From positions 1,431,001 through 1,495,000 of the forward strand of contig NZ_CP133782.1 of the NCBI RefSeq assembly GCF_034351645.1: 64,000 nt of DNA, written 5' to 3'. This DNA is from Pseudomonas sp. DC1.2 (GTDB lineage: Bacteria > Pseudomonadota > Gammaproteobacteria > Pseudomonadales > Pseudomonadaceae). The first letter of the stretch is position 1. Each line of letters starts with the position of its first letter. Shown here piece after piece: positions 47,456-56,762 of this stretch. The position numbers and the translations under genes are program-made. Under the pieces are notes generated by a model. That model was not told where the DNA came from, ran no database searches, and saw only the letters and a program-made list of their open reading frames with translations.

Positions 47456-47558
47456 CTTCTCACTCTTGGTTAGCACAGATAACCAATGGTTTAAAAGAAC
47501 CAAAACCCAATGGCTCTTTTCGGTTGGTATTTATCAAACCCGCGTAAGGTAAGGTTCT

Positions 47559-48206
47559 ATGCACGTCCATACAAATTTGTTTCTGGCATCCTTGATGCTA
47601 ACAAGCGCAGGGTCGGTTTCGGCCGCAAGCACTGCTGATTTGCGTGTCATTGGTAGCGTTATTCCAAGCGCTTGTACGCCGTTGTTTGCTGGCGGCGGCG
47701 TGGTCGATTATGGGCATATTCCTGCTGGTAGTTTATCTGCCACCCTGCATACAGCGTTGCAAACGCGTAATGTTTCTTATTCTATTATTTGCGATGCGCC
47801 CATTCCCATAGGAATCTCTTGGGTAGACGACCGCCTTGGCTCGGCTTCCATACCCGGTGAAACCGCTTTTGGACTGGATAATCAGGGAGCAAATCGTATT
47901 GGGTTGTATACGTTAAGGAATGCGCCCCGCCAAATGTTAGGCGACGGTAAGTCAGTCGATAGCATCACCTCTTTCGGGTACAGCGGCGTATGGGTACTGG
48001 GCTCGGCCAATGGCGACTACTTTGGTCAGGGTGCCCGCAATCCGATTTACTCATTTGCTAAACAAGGTAATTTAACACCCACGGCCTATACGACTTACTC
48101 CGGTGCGGTGTCGGTGACAGCCAGTATCGCACCGACCACAACGCTCGATATGACCGCGCCACTTATCCTTAATGGATTGTCCACCATGGTTGTTCACTAC
48201 CTCTAA
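47559..48206 (+). CDS. DUF1120 fimbrial subunit, copy 4 (divergent)
   Basis: 215 residues. Signal peptide differs (MHVHTNLFLASLML), mature core keeps SACTPLFAGGGVVDYGHI and SIICDAP but the surface is remodelled and the C-terminus is STMVVHYL rather than STMEVRYL. A more specialised subunit, perhaps minor. Starts 798 bp after copy 3. Confidence 0.86.
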   Translation: MHVHTNLFLASLMLTSAGSVSAASTADLRVIGSVIPSACTPLFAGGGVVDYGHIPAGSLSATLHTALQTRNVSYSIICDAPIPIGISWVDDRLGSASIPGETAFGLDNQGANRIGLYTLRNAPRQMLGDGKSVDSITSFGYSGVWVLGSANGDYFGQGARNPIYSFAKQGNLTPTAYTTYSGAVSVTASIAPTTTLDMTAPLILNGLSTMVVHYL

Positions 48207-48363
48207 CGCCAACTACCAATGCCTACCGTCAAATAACATTGCCGGTATTATTGGTTTGCCTAGCTGCTGGTCTGCATATCGCCTGCATCTCAACCACGAT
48301 TCAGCACGACTTTATATTTTTTACTCGCCACACCACTATGTTCACATTTAAGTAAATTAAATT

Positions 48364-49011
48364 ATGCGTTTACATATAAAAATAACGCTTGCTGCTGTGA
48401 TGGTTGTCAGCGCGCATACGGTATTGGCTGCAAGTACCGCCGACTTGCATATTGTGGGTACGGTTGTTCCTGGGGCATGCACTCCAGTTTTTGTTGGGGG
48501 CGGCGTTGTAGATTACGGTAGTATCGCCGCTTCCGATTTATCCGCTACGACCAACACTACACTGCAGCCCCGTTCACTTGCTTATACCATTGCTTGTGAA
48601 GCGCCGGTCGTGATCGGTACCTCTTGGACGGACGACCGCTTAGCATCAGCGTTATCGGTGAACGAGCAAATATTTGGTCTAGGGAGCCAGAGTTCGAATA
48701 AAATTGGCTACTACACAGTTAGGAACGTTCCCTCTCAAACCTGGGCTGATGGTGTCTTAGTCGATAGCATTAGCTCCGACGGCGGCAGCGGCTTATGGAC
48801 GTCCAGCGCAGCAGTTGGCAACGTAATTACTCAAGGCTCCAGGAATCGTCTTTATTCTTTCGCAGCGCCTGGCACCTTGATTCCGGCCGCGCATATGAAT
48901 TACTCCGGGGGATTGACGATTACGGCAACCATTGCTCCTACTGGCACGCTGGATATGACCGCTCCAGTTACGTTGGACGGCTTATCGACCATGGAAGTCC
49001 GTTACCTGTAA
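48364..49011 (+). CDS. DUF1120 fimbrial subunit, copy 5
   Basis: 215 residues. Signal peptide MRLHIKITLAAVMVV, then GACTPVFVGGGVVDYGSIA, IACEAP and STMEVRYL. Last of the tandem array. A hairpin CGCCCAC-TTAGCT-GTGGGCG at 49027-49046, without a T-run, follows; it may separate the pilin transcripts from the chaperone-usher unit, which has its own palindrome. Confidence 0.87.
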   Translation: MRLHIKITLAAVMVVSAHTVLAASTADLHIVGTVVPGACTPVFVGGGVVDYGSIAASDLSATTNTTLQPRSLAYTIACEAPVVIGTSWTDDRLASALSVNEQIFGLGSQSSNKIGYYTVRNVPSQTWADGVLVDSISSDGGSGLWTSSAAVGNVITQGSRNRLYSFAAPGTLIPAAHMNYSGGLTITATIAPTGTLDMTAPVTLDGLSTMEVRYL

Positions 49012-49123
49012 ATTTTTCCTTCCGCGCGCCCACTTAGCTGTGGGCGTCGGCTTCTCAAGTATTGCGCATACGCCCCTCCCGCTTAAGCATGCATCGCTAT
49101 GCTCCCGTTCTCAGTAAAATCGC

Positions 49124-49188
49124 TGGGAAATTTCCTACAAGCCCTTGCGCTGATTCGTACCGACGGGCAACGGCTATCCCTTTATATT
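49124..49188 (+). promoter_or_regulatory. BvgA-type palindrome, site 3, upstream of chaperone-usher genes
   Basis: TGGGAAATTTCCTA at 49124-49137 followed by CAAG; the hexamer TATATT begins exactly 45 bp later (49183-49188). The 362-bp gap before the chaperone gene holds nothing else recognisable apart from the hairpin at its left end. Confidence 0.78.
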
Positions 49189-49373
49189 GTGTGCATCAGG
49201 CGGCGGTAGAGATCAGGGCATACAAAGCGCGATCACTCACCCCAAGTCTGAGATTCAATAAACACTTTGTCATTTAATACAATTAACGAACGCGTACCTC
49301 TGCGCGTATCAATACACGCTCATGTTTTCGCGGTTGAGAATCCAATGAGCCTTTACCTCTTCTGGAGTTTAAC

Positions 49374-50084
49374 TTGAATACTTCTGCAAAGTTGACGAGC
49401 GTAGCGTTTTCTTTCTTGGCATTGATGGCCGCCAGTAACTTATCTAGCGCTGCCGGCATGGTGCCTGAAACGTCCGTAGTCATGGTCAGCGTAGCAGACG
49501 GTGAGGGTACGATTAATGTGACTAACACCGACAGTAAGGCCGCGTTGCTGTACACCTCGCTTGAAAATCTGCCAGAAGATACCGAAAGCCTCTTAGTGGT
49601 TACGCCACCGGTTGCTCGGGTAGAAGCCGGCGAGAAACAACTGGTACGTTTTATTGTTCAGTCGAAAACCCCGATTACTACCCAGCGACTGAAGCGTGTG
49701 AGCTTTGAAGGTATTCCACAGAAGGGTGCAGACGATAAGCCAACAGTAGGGATAACGGTTCGTCAAAACCTGCCTGTCCTGCTTTCACCGGCTGATTTAC
49801 CTGAGAAGGCAGACACGTGGACGGTCTTAAAGTGGAGTGTAAGTGGTCAAATGCTGACAGTAAAAAATGACAGTCGCTACGTCGTACGCCTTAATCAGCA
49901 AGTAAACGTGTTGCCTTCAGATATCAAGTTGGCACTTCCGCGTACTTATATATTGCCGGGCGAAGCTCACACGTTGCAATTGCCAGCCGGGAAGTCAGTT
50001 GCGGATAACTCGACTATTCGTATCTACCCGGCCAGTGCTTATGGTTACGGTAATAAGCCTTTCGACGCTGCACTCAGCAAGTAA
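49374..50084 (+). CDS. periplasmic pilus chaperone (PapD/FimC family)
   Basis: 236 residues starting at TTG 49374, with GGAG 7 bp upstream; no in-frame ATG gives a signal peptide. Signal peptide ends NLSSA-AG. Two immunoglobulin-like domains: first with VEAGEKQLVRFIVQ and RVSFEGIP, second beginning near DTWTVLKWSVSGQML. Stabilises DUF1120 subunits by donor-strand complementation and hands them to the usher. Confidence 0.92.
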   Translation: MNTSAKLTSVAFSFLALMAASNLSSAAGMVPETSVVMVSVADGEGTINVTNTDSKAALLYTSLENLPEDTESLLVVTPPVARVEAGEKQLVRFIVQSKTPITTQRLKRVSFEGIPQKGADDKPTVGITVRQNLPVLLSPADLPEKADTWTVLKWSVSGQMLTVKNDSRYVVRLNQQVNVLPSDIKLALPRTYILPGEAHTLQLPAGKSVADNSTIRIYPASAYGYGNKPFDAALSK

Positions 50085-50115
50085 TTCTACTCTAACTTCT
50101 CAGGCGGTGATTCTC

Positions 50116-52713
50116 ATGACTCTGATACCTACGATGGCGTGTACTGCGCAAACAACCATGCGCACCGCCAGCACGTCCGTACCGGGCATGCAGTTAAAAC
50201 CGTTGATAGCAGTGATAGCTGGGTTACTAGCCTACAACGCACAAAATGCGAACGCGGCATCGGCTAACGCGGTTCCGACTGCAGTTACTGCATCTTCCAG
50301 CAAAGTGGCGCCTGACGCCTCGTTTGACCTGGACATGCTGAAAAGCCGCGGCATGGACGTTAAAGTTGCCGATTTTTTCCGTAAAGCTCCACGCTTTACT
50401 CCAGGAAAACGCCGAGTCTATCTGCTGGTAAATGGTAGCGAACGGGGCAGTGTCGAAGCCACCTTTGATGCGCAAGGGCAGCTGTGTTTCAACACCGCCC
50501 TGCTGGATCAGGCCAACTTGATGGTCCCAGCGAGCCGCTTCAAACTAGTGGTTGATAAAGCCGTTTCAGCCACTGACTGCTACGATTTTGTGGCCGCTTT
50601 TCCGCAGACCGAAATCGAACTGCGCCCCGGCCGGGAAGAGGTTTCACTGGTAGTGAGCACTGACGCACTGCGTCCGTTAAGCGATGATTATGGCGTCTAT
50701 CAAACCGGCGGCACAGGTGGATTGTTTAACTACGAAGTATTGGGCCAAAACACTCAGTTTTCTGGTGGTGAAAGCCGGTATTACGCGACCAACACCGAGA
50801 TAGGTTTCAATGCCGGTGACTGGATTTTGCGCAGTCGTCAGTCCTTGACCATGCAGAACGACACTCGCAACTTTCAATCGCTGTATACCTATGCACAGAA
50901 GACGTTTGTTCCTATCAAGTCGACGTTGCAAGCTGGTCAAATCAACATCCGTAATTCGGTATTTCCAGGTTCGGCGATAACGGGTTTGCAAGTCGTGCCT
51001 GACGCGGGGCTGCAGGGCAAGGACCTTGGTGGCGCAACAGTCGAAGGCATTGCTCAGAGTCAGGCACGTGTAGAAGTTCGGCAGGCGGGGGCACTGATTC
51101 ATACCTCCCTGGTGCCCGCCGGTCCTTTCAAGCTAGCCAATGTACAAGTGTTGAACGGCTTTACCGATCTGGACGTGAGGGTTATTGAAGCCAACGGCCA
51201 GCAACGCAGCTTTACGATTCCTGCGGCCTCGCTGGGTAATGTCTCAATGAGTGCTCCGGGTTACTCAATGGCGGTCGGTAAGGTCCGTACATTTCAGGAT
51301 GATGAAATGGACTCGCCAATGGTAGTCACCGGCAGCGGTGGCTGGCTTTTAAGCCCGAGTAATAAGCTGTCGAGTGGCCTGATGGCCAGTTCCAATGACT
51401 ACCAAGCAATGGCGTGGACACTGGACTCAAGCTTGACGCCAACCAGCTCGGTTAGTTTTCGTAATACCGTCTCTCGATCGGGCGACGAAAAAATAACTGG
51501 CACCCAAGCAAGCGTTAGTCTCAGTACCAGCTTGTCGAAAAATGTCACTGCAGGCGTCAACCTGACTCGTCAAACTCAAGGCTTTCGCGATTTGCTCGAT
51601 ACCACACGGGTACAGACAGATGGCTATACCGATGGGCTTGCTAAACAACAGTACGGAGCTTCCCTCGGTTGGAGCAATGAGACGTTGGGCAGTTTTTCAG
51701 CAGGCTACTCCACGTCTACATCGTTCGGCGGCCAGCAGACTCAGGGTGTAAACGCTGCCTGGAGCAAAAACTTTAAACGCGCTACCGTCAGCCTTAACCT
51801 TGAGCGCAGCCTAGGTGAAACAAGTTACGACAACGACTACTTGAATCTTGGCGGAAGCAGTACCAGTTCCAATATTAACAACGGTACCGCTATGTACCTC
51901 AGCGTGAGCGTACCGTTGGGTAACAACCGTAGCGTTCGCAGCTACGCCAATAAACGTAACGGGAATACGCGTTTCGGTGTCACGATGGATGACAGCAGCA
52001 ATGATCTGGCAACTTATACCATCAATTCAGAGCGTGATACGCTGAACAAAGAGCAGGACTTTTCGGGTAACGTAAATATGTTGCCGCGTTATACCCAAGT
52101 TAATGTGGGTTACGCACAGAACGGCTCTGACAGTACCAGCTATACGGGCCAAGTACGTGGCGGCGTAGCCGTTCACGATCAGGGTGTTACATTTTCACCT
52201 TATCAACTGGCAGATACGTTTGGTGTCGCTAAGGTAGGCAAGGTCTCTGGTGTAAAGCTAAATACGCCGAGCGGTCCAGTATGGACGGATAAACAGGGTA
52301 ATGCGGTGATCCCACAACTCAATGCCTATCAGAACACTCGTGTTGAAGTTGAAACCAAGAGCTTACCGCGAAATGTCGATATCAAGAACGGTTTCAAATC
52401 GGTGTCCGCCGGCCGTGGTGCAGTCAGTAAGTTAGACTTTCCCGTCGAAGTTTCTCGCCGGGCACTCTTACAAATCACTGACGCTAATGGTCAGTTAGCG
52501 GCCAAAGGCAATTCAGTACTGGACAGCAAGGGTGATTTTGTTACCGCGGTCGTTGAAGATGGAAATGTATTTCTGAGTAATGGGCAATTAAACGAATCGT
52601 TGAGTATCAGTTTGGGCGGTGGCAAAAGCTGTGCGATTCATTACCAGCTCCCGGACGTGGCTGATTTGAAAGTCTACTTTGAAACTGCGTCAGCTATCTG
52701 CACCCCCAACTGA
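50116..52713 (+). CDS. fimbrial outer-membrane usher
   Basis: 865 residues from the ATG at 50116 (AGGCGG upstream); ATG at 50158 is an alternative that shortens the pre-signal part. Signal peptide core LKPLIAVIAGLLAYNAQNANA. PapC/FimD-type: N-terminal domain, 24-strand barrel and plug region (GGATVEGIAQSQARVEV, FKLANVQVLNGFTDLDVRV), C-terminal domains ending with VADLKVYFETASAICTPN. Secretes and assembles pilins. Thirty-one bp after the chaperone gene. Confidence 0.92.
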   Translation: MTLIPTMACTAQTTMRTASTSVPGMQLKPLIAVIAGLLAYNAQNANAASANAVPTAVTASSSKVAPDASFDLDMLKSRGMDVKVADFFRKAPRFTPGKRRVYLLVNGSERGSVEATFDAQGQLCFNTALLDQANLMVPASRFKLVVDKAVSATDCYDFVAAFPQTEIELRPGREEVSLVVSTDALRPLSDDYGVYQTGGTGGLFNYEVLGQNTQFSGGESRYYATNTEIGFNAGDWILRSRQSLTMQNDTRNFQSLYTYAQKTFVPIKSTLQAGQINIRNSVFPGSAITGLQVVPDAGLQGKDLGGATVEGIAQSQARVEVRQAGALIHTSLVPAGPFKLANVQVLNGFTDLDVRVIEANGQQRSFTIPAASLGNVSMSAPGYSMAVGKVRTFQDDEMDSPMVVTGSGGWLLSPSNKLSSGLMASSNDYQAMAWTLDSSLTPTSSVSFRNTVSRSGDEKITGTQASVSLSTSLSKNVTAGVNLTRQTQGFRDLLDTTRVQTDGYTDGLAKQQYGASLGWSNETLGSFSAGYSTSTSFGGQQTQGVNAAWSKNFKRATVSLNLERSLGETSYDNDYLNLGGSSTSSNINNGTAMYLSVSVPLGNNRSVRSYANKRNGNTRFGVTMDDSSNDLATYTINSERDTLNKEQDFSGNVNMLPRYTQVNVGYAQNGSDSTSYTGQVRGGVAVHDQGVTFSPYQLADTFGVAKVGKVSGVKLNTPSGPVWTDKQGNAVIPQLNAYQNTRVEVETKSLPRNVDIKNGFKSVSAGRGAVSKLDFPVEVSRRALLQITDANGQLAAKGNSVLDSKGDFVTAVVEDGNVFLSNGQLNESLSISLGGGKSCAIHYQLPDVADLKVYFETASAICTPN

Positions 52714-52748
52714 TCTATTCTTTAACATTAAATTCAGGAAAAACCACC

Positions 52749-53321
52749 ATGAAAACGTTAAAGCAACAATGGAAATTAACTTCAGTCACTCTGTTAATGC
52801 TTACCGGGTTGCTGGGTACTGCCCAGGCCGTTGCCCAAGATTGCCAGGTAAGCTTGAGTAACTCGACAGTGGACTTCGGACGCGTTATTCAACCCAGCAC
52901 CAACGATGCGCTGAATGCTGGAAATATGCACGCCTTGGGGGATCGGGTGATCAGCCTCAACGCCATATGCCCGAGCGGTTCCAAAGTGGTATTGAGTTTG
53001 CGTGGTGCCCAGCAGGGCGAACAGTTTAAATTTGCCAAGCAGGGAAACATTAGAGTGAGCCTCAGTAATGCCCAGCTTGATGGTCGCCGTGTTGAACTGG
53101 CCCAGGTTAAAACGCTTGGTGCCGGTCCGAGTGCAGCCGCCCCTTCGATAGTGGCGTCGCCCGGCGATCAAGTCATTCCAGTGAGCGGCGGGTTGCCAGC
53201 GGAGGGATCGGTATTGTCGGTCCAAATTGAAGTTCGGCCGACAGTACCTGTCGCGGAACTGAGAACCCGCGATGCAACGACGATGGAATCAAACCTATCG
53301 TTTGAGGTTAAGACGTACTGA
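52749..53321 (+). CDS. minor fimbrial subunit
   Basis: 190 residues, signal peptide (TAQAVA-QD). Small pilin-like protein: DCQVSLSNSTVDFGRVI near the mature N-terminus, a second Cys in NAICPSGSK, and an immunoglobulin-like pattern of strands. It is unrelated to the DUF1120 copies at first sight and probably caps or initiates the fibre. Thirty-five bp after the usher. Confidence 0.8.
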   Translation: MKTLKQQWKLTSVTLLMLTGLLGTAQAVAQDCQVSLSNSTVDFGRVIQPSTNDALNAGNMHALGDRVISLNAICPSGSKVVLSLRGAQQGEQFKFAKQGNIRVSLSNAQLDGRRVELAQVKTLGAGPSAAAPSIVASPGDQVIPVSGGLPAEGSVLSVQIEVRPTVPVAELRTRDATTMESNLSFEVKTY

Positions 53322-53419
53322 GTTTTTAAACCAGTCACGGTGTCATGGTCGCCAACTTTCTGGTGATCCTAAGCCGCGGCAGAAAAATGTCTAAGGCTCT
53401 GCCTGACTATGGAAAACGC

Positions 53420-53484
53420 TGGGAAATTTCCTACAAACACGTAAGCCGTTTCTCGCTGACGAACCCTGATTATCTTCCTATAGT
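53420..53484 (+). promoter_or_regulatory. BvgA-type palindrome, site 4, upstream of the autotransporter
   Basis: TGGGAAATTTCCTA at 53420-53433 followed by CAAAC; TATAGT begins exactly 45 bp later (53479-53484). The rest of the 410-bp gap up to 53732 shows no gene and would be a long leader of about 240 nt. Confidence 0.78.
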
Positions 53485-53731
53485 GTTCCTGTCGTAAGTT
53501 GGTATTGAATGTTAAAAATCTCATTTAACCAGCCTGTATTTACTTGGCGATGCGATACAGCATTCTTTACGGGTCTTCAGGTGTTATCACGCGTAAAAAT
53601 TTAGTTCCTTCCGACAACTAGTCTTGCGCTCAGGGTTGCGATGCAATTGTCGCGATTCCGTTTGTAAACGGTTCACAGCGCATATTCTGCGACGTGGGCT
53701 GCCGCCCATTGATCACAAGAAAGGAAACTGT

Positions 53732-56602
53732 ATGTCTCGCCTGCCCAAATTCGCACTGTCGCTTGCTGCCAGTGCCGTCATTGGCGCTATTGACCTACAA
53801 ACTATTAGCATGGCCAATGCAAGCACGCCGCCTGACATAGTGTTTGATGGTGATACTGTTAACACCACAGATGATAATGCGCCCGGTATAAAAATTTCGG
53901 GTAGCGGCCTCAACGTGTTGATTAATGAAAGTTCCGTGGCTACCGGCGGGAGCTATAGCGACGGCGTCTTGATCCTTGGGGCCAACGACCGTGTAGAGGT
54001 CGACGGTTCAACAATTGCAACATTAGGTGAGTCGAGCCACGGTTTGAATTTTGCCGGGGCCCGTGGTGCGGGCGTGATTAATAATACCCAGATTATTACC
54101 AGTGGCGATAATGCCTTCGCCTTGAATATGGGACAGGGCGGTAGCCTACAGATGGACGGGTTGACGTTGACGACTGCGGGGCGCTTTTCGTCTGCGATCA
54201 ATTTGTTAGACGACAGCACCCTGGACTTGCGTAACAGTAGTATCGATACAGCGGGTTCCAGCGCCCACGGTATTTACCTGTTAGGCCTTAACGACCAACG
54301 GCGGGCAACCGCGACATTGGATAACGTTGCTGTCAATACAACGGGCAATAATGCTTACGGTATTAACGTTAACCGCAACGCTACGGTAACTGCCACTGAT
54401 GTGCAGATCGCTACTGCCAGTTCGAACGCCTATGGCATTTGGGTACCCGACGAAGACAGCGTGCTGATTGGCAAAAACGTCGACGTTGATACCCAGGGTG
54501 CTGGCGCGATTGGTATTTTTACTCAGTTTGGCGGTACCGCGAGCCTCGACGGTGGCACGATTAAAACCGCGGGTATCAATGCCTATGCCTTGTACGCTGG
54601 TAATCAGTCAGCGATCAACGGCCAGAATCTTTCTGTGCAAGTCGGCGCGAGCAGCGTCGGTGCATTTGCCAGTGATAGCTCCACTATCACATTGGACAAG
54701 ACCGATCTGTTCAGCAGCGAAGCCGCCATAGGTTTGGCGGCTTATTCCGGCTCGACAATTGACATCAGTAACTCCACTGTGCGCTTCGATGGCGATGCAG
54801 CACGCGGTGTGCAGGCCAACAACGGTGGTACGTTGAACCTGGACAACGTCGCTGTCAGCGCCAATGGTGTAAACGGCATGGGTTTGCAATCGTTGGCCAC
54901 CGCTGGCGTCAGCAACAGCTTCAATCTGAACAACAGCTCCATCTCGGCTGACAATGGCCGCGGTATGAGCGTGCAGGGCGGCAGCGCCGTCATTGATTTG
55001 AGCAACTCTCAAGTCAGCGCTAATAACTTGCTAGTCGCTAAAAAGCGTCAGATTGCGGATGGTTCGTTTGTCGATACACAAGATGTACAGGTCACGGCCA
55101 GCGGTTCACATCTGCAAGGCGCTGTTAACATCGATGCGTTGAACTCCAGTCTGCAACTAACGGACAACTCCACCCTGACGGGCACCATCCACGGCCTGGA
55201 CAAATTAGGCCTCAACAACAGCCAGTGGCAGATGAATGGCGACTCCACTGTCGGCCAGTTGGCATTGAATGACGGTGTGGTCAAGTTTGGTGGGACACCT
55301 TTCAGCACCTTGACCGTCGCCGGCGACCTCACGGGCAGCGGTAGTTTTCTGATGAATACCGACTTGGCCAGTTTGCAAGGTAACTTGCTTAAAGTTGGCG
55401 GTGTCATTGAAGGCAGCCATACCTTAATCGTGGAAGACTCAGGCAACGAACCCGCTGCCGCCAATGGCCAATTGCTTTTGGTGGACGGCAACGGCGGCGC
55501 AGGGCGCTTCGGTCTTTATGGTGAGCATGTCGATGCCGGTGCGTTTCGCTACACCTTGCAGCAGAAGGGTGACGACTGGTTCTTAGTGAACACTGCCGCA
55601 GTGCCGGTTGATCCAGTCAAGCCGGTTGATCCAACCGACCCAGTAGACCCAGTAGACCCGGTGCGTCCGATCGACCCAAGTCCGGAACACCTGTCCGCCG
55701 GAGCCAATGCGGCCATTGCCTCACAGACCGCTGCCGCTACGTTATGGAGCGCGCAGATGAACACGCTCGTGAAGCGTTTGGGCGAATTGCGCATGGGCAA
55801 GGATGGCGGTGGGGTGTGGACCCGCGCCATTGGCAATAGCTACAACATTTTTGAGGGTTCAAGTCGTGCCTTTAGCCAGAATAACAGCGGTGTAGAAATC
55901 GGCGCCGATAAGGCTATTGCACTCAAAAGTGGCAAAGTTTACCTGGGCGCAATGGTCGGTACTGCCCAGTCGAACTTGAATTTCGGTGAAGGCGCGTCCG
56001 GAGAGATCGACAGCAAAATGGCTGGCGTTTATGCGACCTACTTGAATGACAACGGCATCTATGTCGACACCGTCTTGAAGTACAGCCGCTTCAACAGCGA
56101 CGTGAAAATGCTGACGAACCTGGGCAGCGGCGTACGCGGCTCCTATGACGCTAACGGTTACGGAATGGACGTTGAGGTGGGCAAGCACATACCGCTCAAA
56201 GACGGTTGGTTTGTTGAACCTCAGGTAGAAATTACCGCCACCCGCACCGAAGGCGGCAATTACACAGCCAGCAATGGTCTGCGGGTTAACGCTGACGATA
56301 TGGATTCGCTGCAAAACCGGGTTGGCTCTTTATTCGGTCGTAACCTAGAGTTCGATAACGGTATCAAGGCGCAGCCTTATGTAAAGGCGTCGTACATCAC
56401 CGAACATGCGGGTTCTAGCCATGTAACGGTCAACGATATAAAGCTTAACTCTGAACTACTAGGCAACCGTGTGGAACTGGGGTTTGGCGGCATCGTACAG
56501 GTCAGCGAAAAAAGCAAGATCTCAGTGGATGCGGAGTACGCCAAGGGTAATAACATCGAACAGCCTTGGGGCGTAACAGTCGGCTATCGCTATATGTGGT
56601 AA
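53732..56602 (+). CDS. pertactin-like autotransporter
   Basis: 956 residues from the ATG at 53732 (AAAGGA upstream). Signal peptide about 1-30 (ending MANA-ST). Passenger to about 620 made of beta-helix turns with many Asn/Ser/Thr and Gly, pertactin-type repeats (GSSAHGIYLLG, GNNAYGINVN). A proline-rich linker of PVDP/PVKP units at about 622-655 precedes the C-terminal autotransporter barrel (about 680-956), ending in the aromatic VGYRYMW. Surface adhesin by analogy with pertactin, itself BvgA-controlled in Bordetella. Confidence 0.92.
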   Translation: MSRLPKFALSLAASAVIGAIDLQTISMANASTPPDIVFDGDTVNTTDDNAPGIKISGSGLNVLINESSVATGGSYSDGVLILGANDRVEVDGSTIATLGESSHGLNFAGARGAGVINNTQIITSGDNAFALNMGQGGSLQMDGLTLTTAGRFSSAINLLDDSTLDLRNSSIDTAGSSAHGIYLLGLNDQRRATATLDNVAVNTTGNNAYGINVNRNATVTATDVQIATASSNAYGIWVPDEDSVLIGKNVDVDTQGAGAIGIFTQFGGTASLDGGTIKTAGINAYALYAGNQSAINGQNLSVQVGASSVGAFASDSSTITLDKTDLFSSEAAIGLAAYSGSTIDISNSTVRFDGDAARGVQANNGGTLNLDNVAVSANGVNGMGLQSLATAGVSNSFNLNNSSISADNGRGMSVQGGSAVIDLSNSQVSANNLLVAKKRQIADGSFVDTQDVQVTASGSHLQGAVNIDALNSSLQLTDNSTLTGTIHGLDKLGLNNSQWQMNGDSTVGQLALNDGVVKFGGTPFSTLTVAGDLTGSGSFLMNTDLASLQGNLLKVGGVIEGSHTLIVEDSGNEPAAANGQLLLVDGNGGAGRFGLYGEHVDAGAFRYTLQQKGDDWFLVNTAAVPVDPVKPVDPTDPVDPVDPVRPIDPSPEHLSAGANAAIASQTAAATLWSAQMNTLVKRLGELRMGKDGGGVWTRAIGNSYNIFEGSSRAFSQNNSGVEIGADKAIALKSGKVYLGAMVGTAQSNLNFGEGASGEIDSKMAGVYATYLNDNGIYVDTVLKYSRFNSDVKMLTNLGSGVRGSYDANGYGMDVEVGKHIPLKDGWFVEPQVEITATRTEGGNYTASNGLRVNADDMDSLQNRVGSLFGRNLEFDNGIKAQPYVKASYITEHAGSSHVTVNDIKLNSELLGNRVELGFGGIVQVSEKSKISVDAEYAKGNNIEQPWGVTVGYRYMW

Positions 56603-56622
56603 CTCAGTAACTTCCCTTTTGC

Positions 56623-56644
56623 CCAGCTTCGGCTGGTTTTTTTT
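56623..56644 (+). terminator. terminator after the autotransporter
   Basis: Stem CCAGC-TTCG-GCTGG followed by eight T. Separates it from the next palindrome-controlled unit. Confidence 0.88.
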
Positions 56645-56666
56645 CAATTCTTTTTTGAGTCGTGAG

Positions 56667-56731
56667 TAGGAAATTTCCTACAAGCCTTAAGGCCAATTCG
56701 TCGTTTTTTCCAAGCGCGAGTCGCGCATTAT
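56667..56731 (+). promoter_or_regulatory. BvgA-type palindrome, site 5, upstream of the second REC-EAL gene
   Basis: Perfect TAGGAAATTTCCTA at 56667-56680 followed by CAAG; CATTAT begins exactly 45 bp later (56726-56731), 32 bp before the start codon. Confidence 0.75.
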
Positions 56732-56762
56732 TAATCACCGCGACTTAACGAGAGCCTTACCG

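Noticed and set aside
45159..49011. Pilin repeats as a CRISPR-like or simple repeat array
   Set aside because: The 800-bp units are complete coding genes; no short direct repeats with spacers exist in the window.
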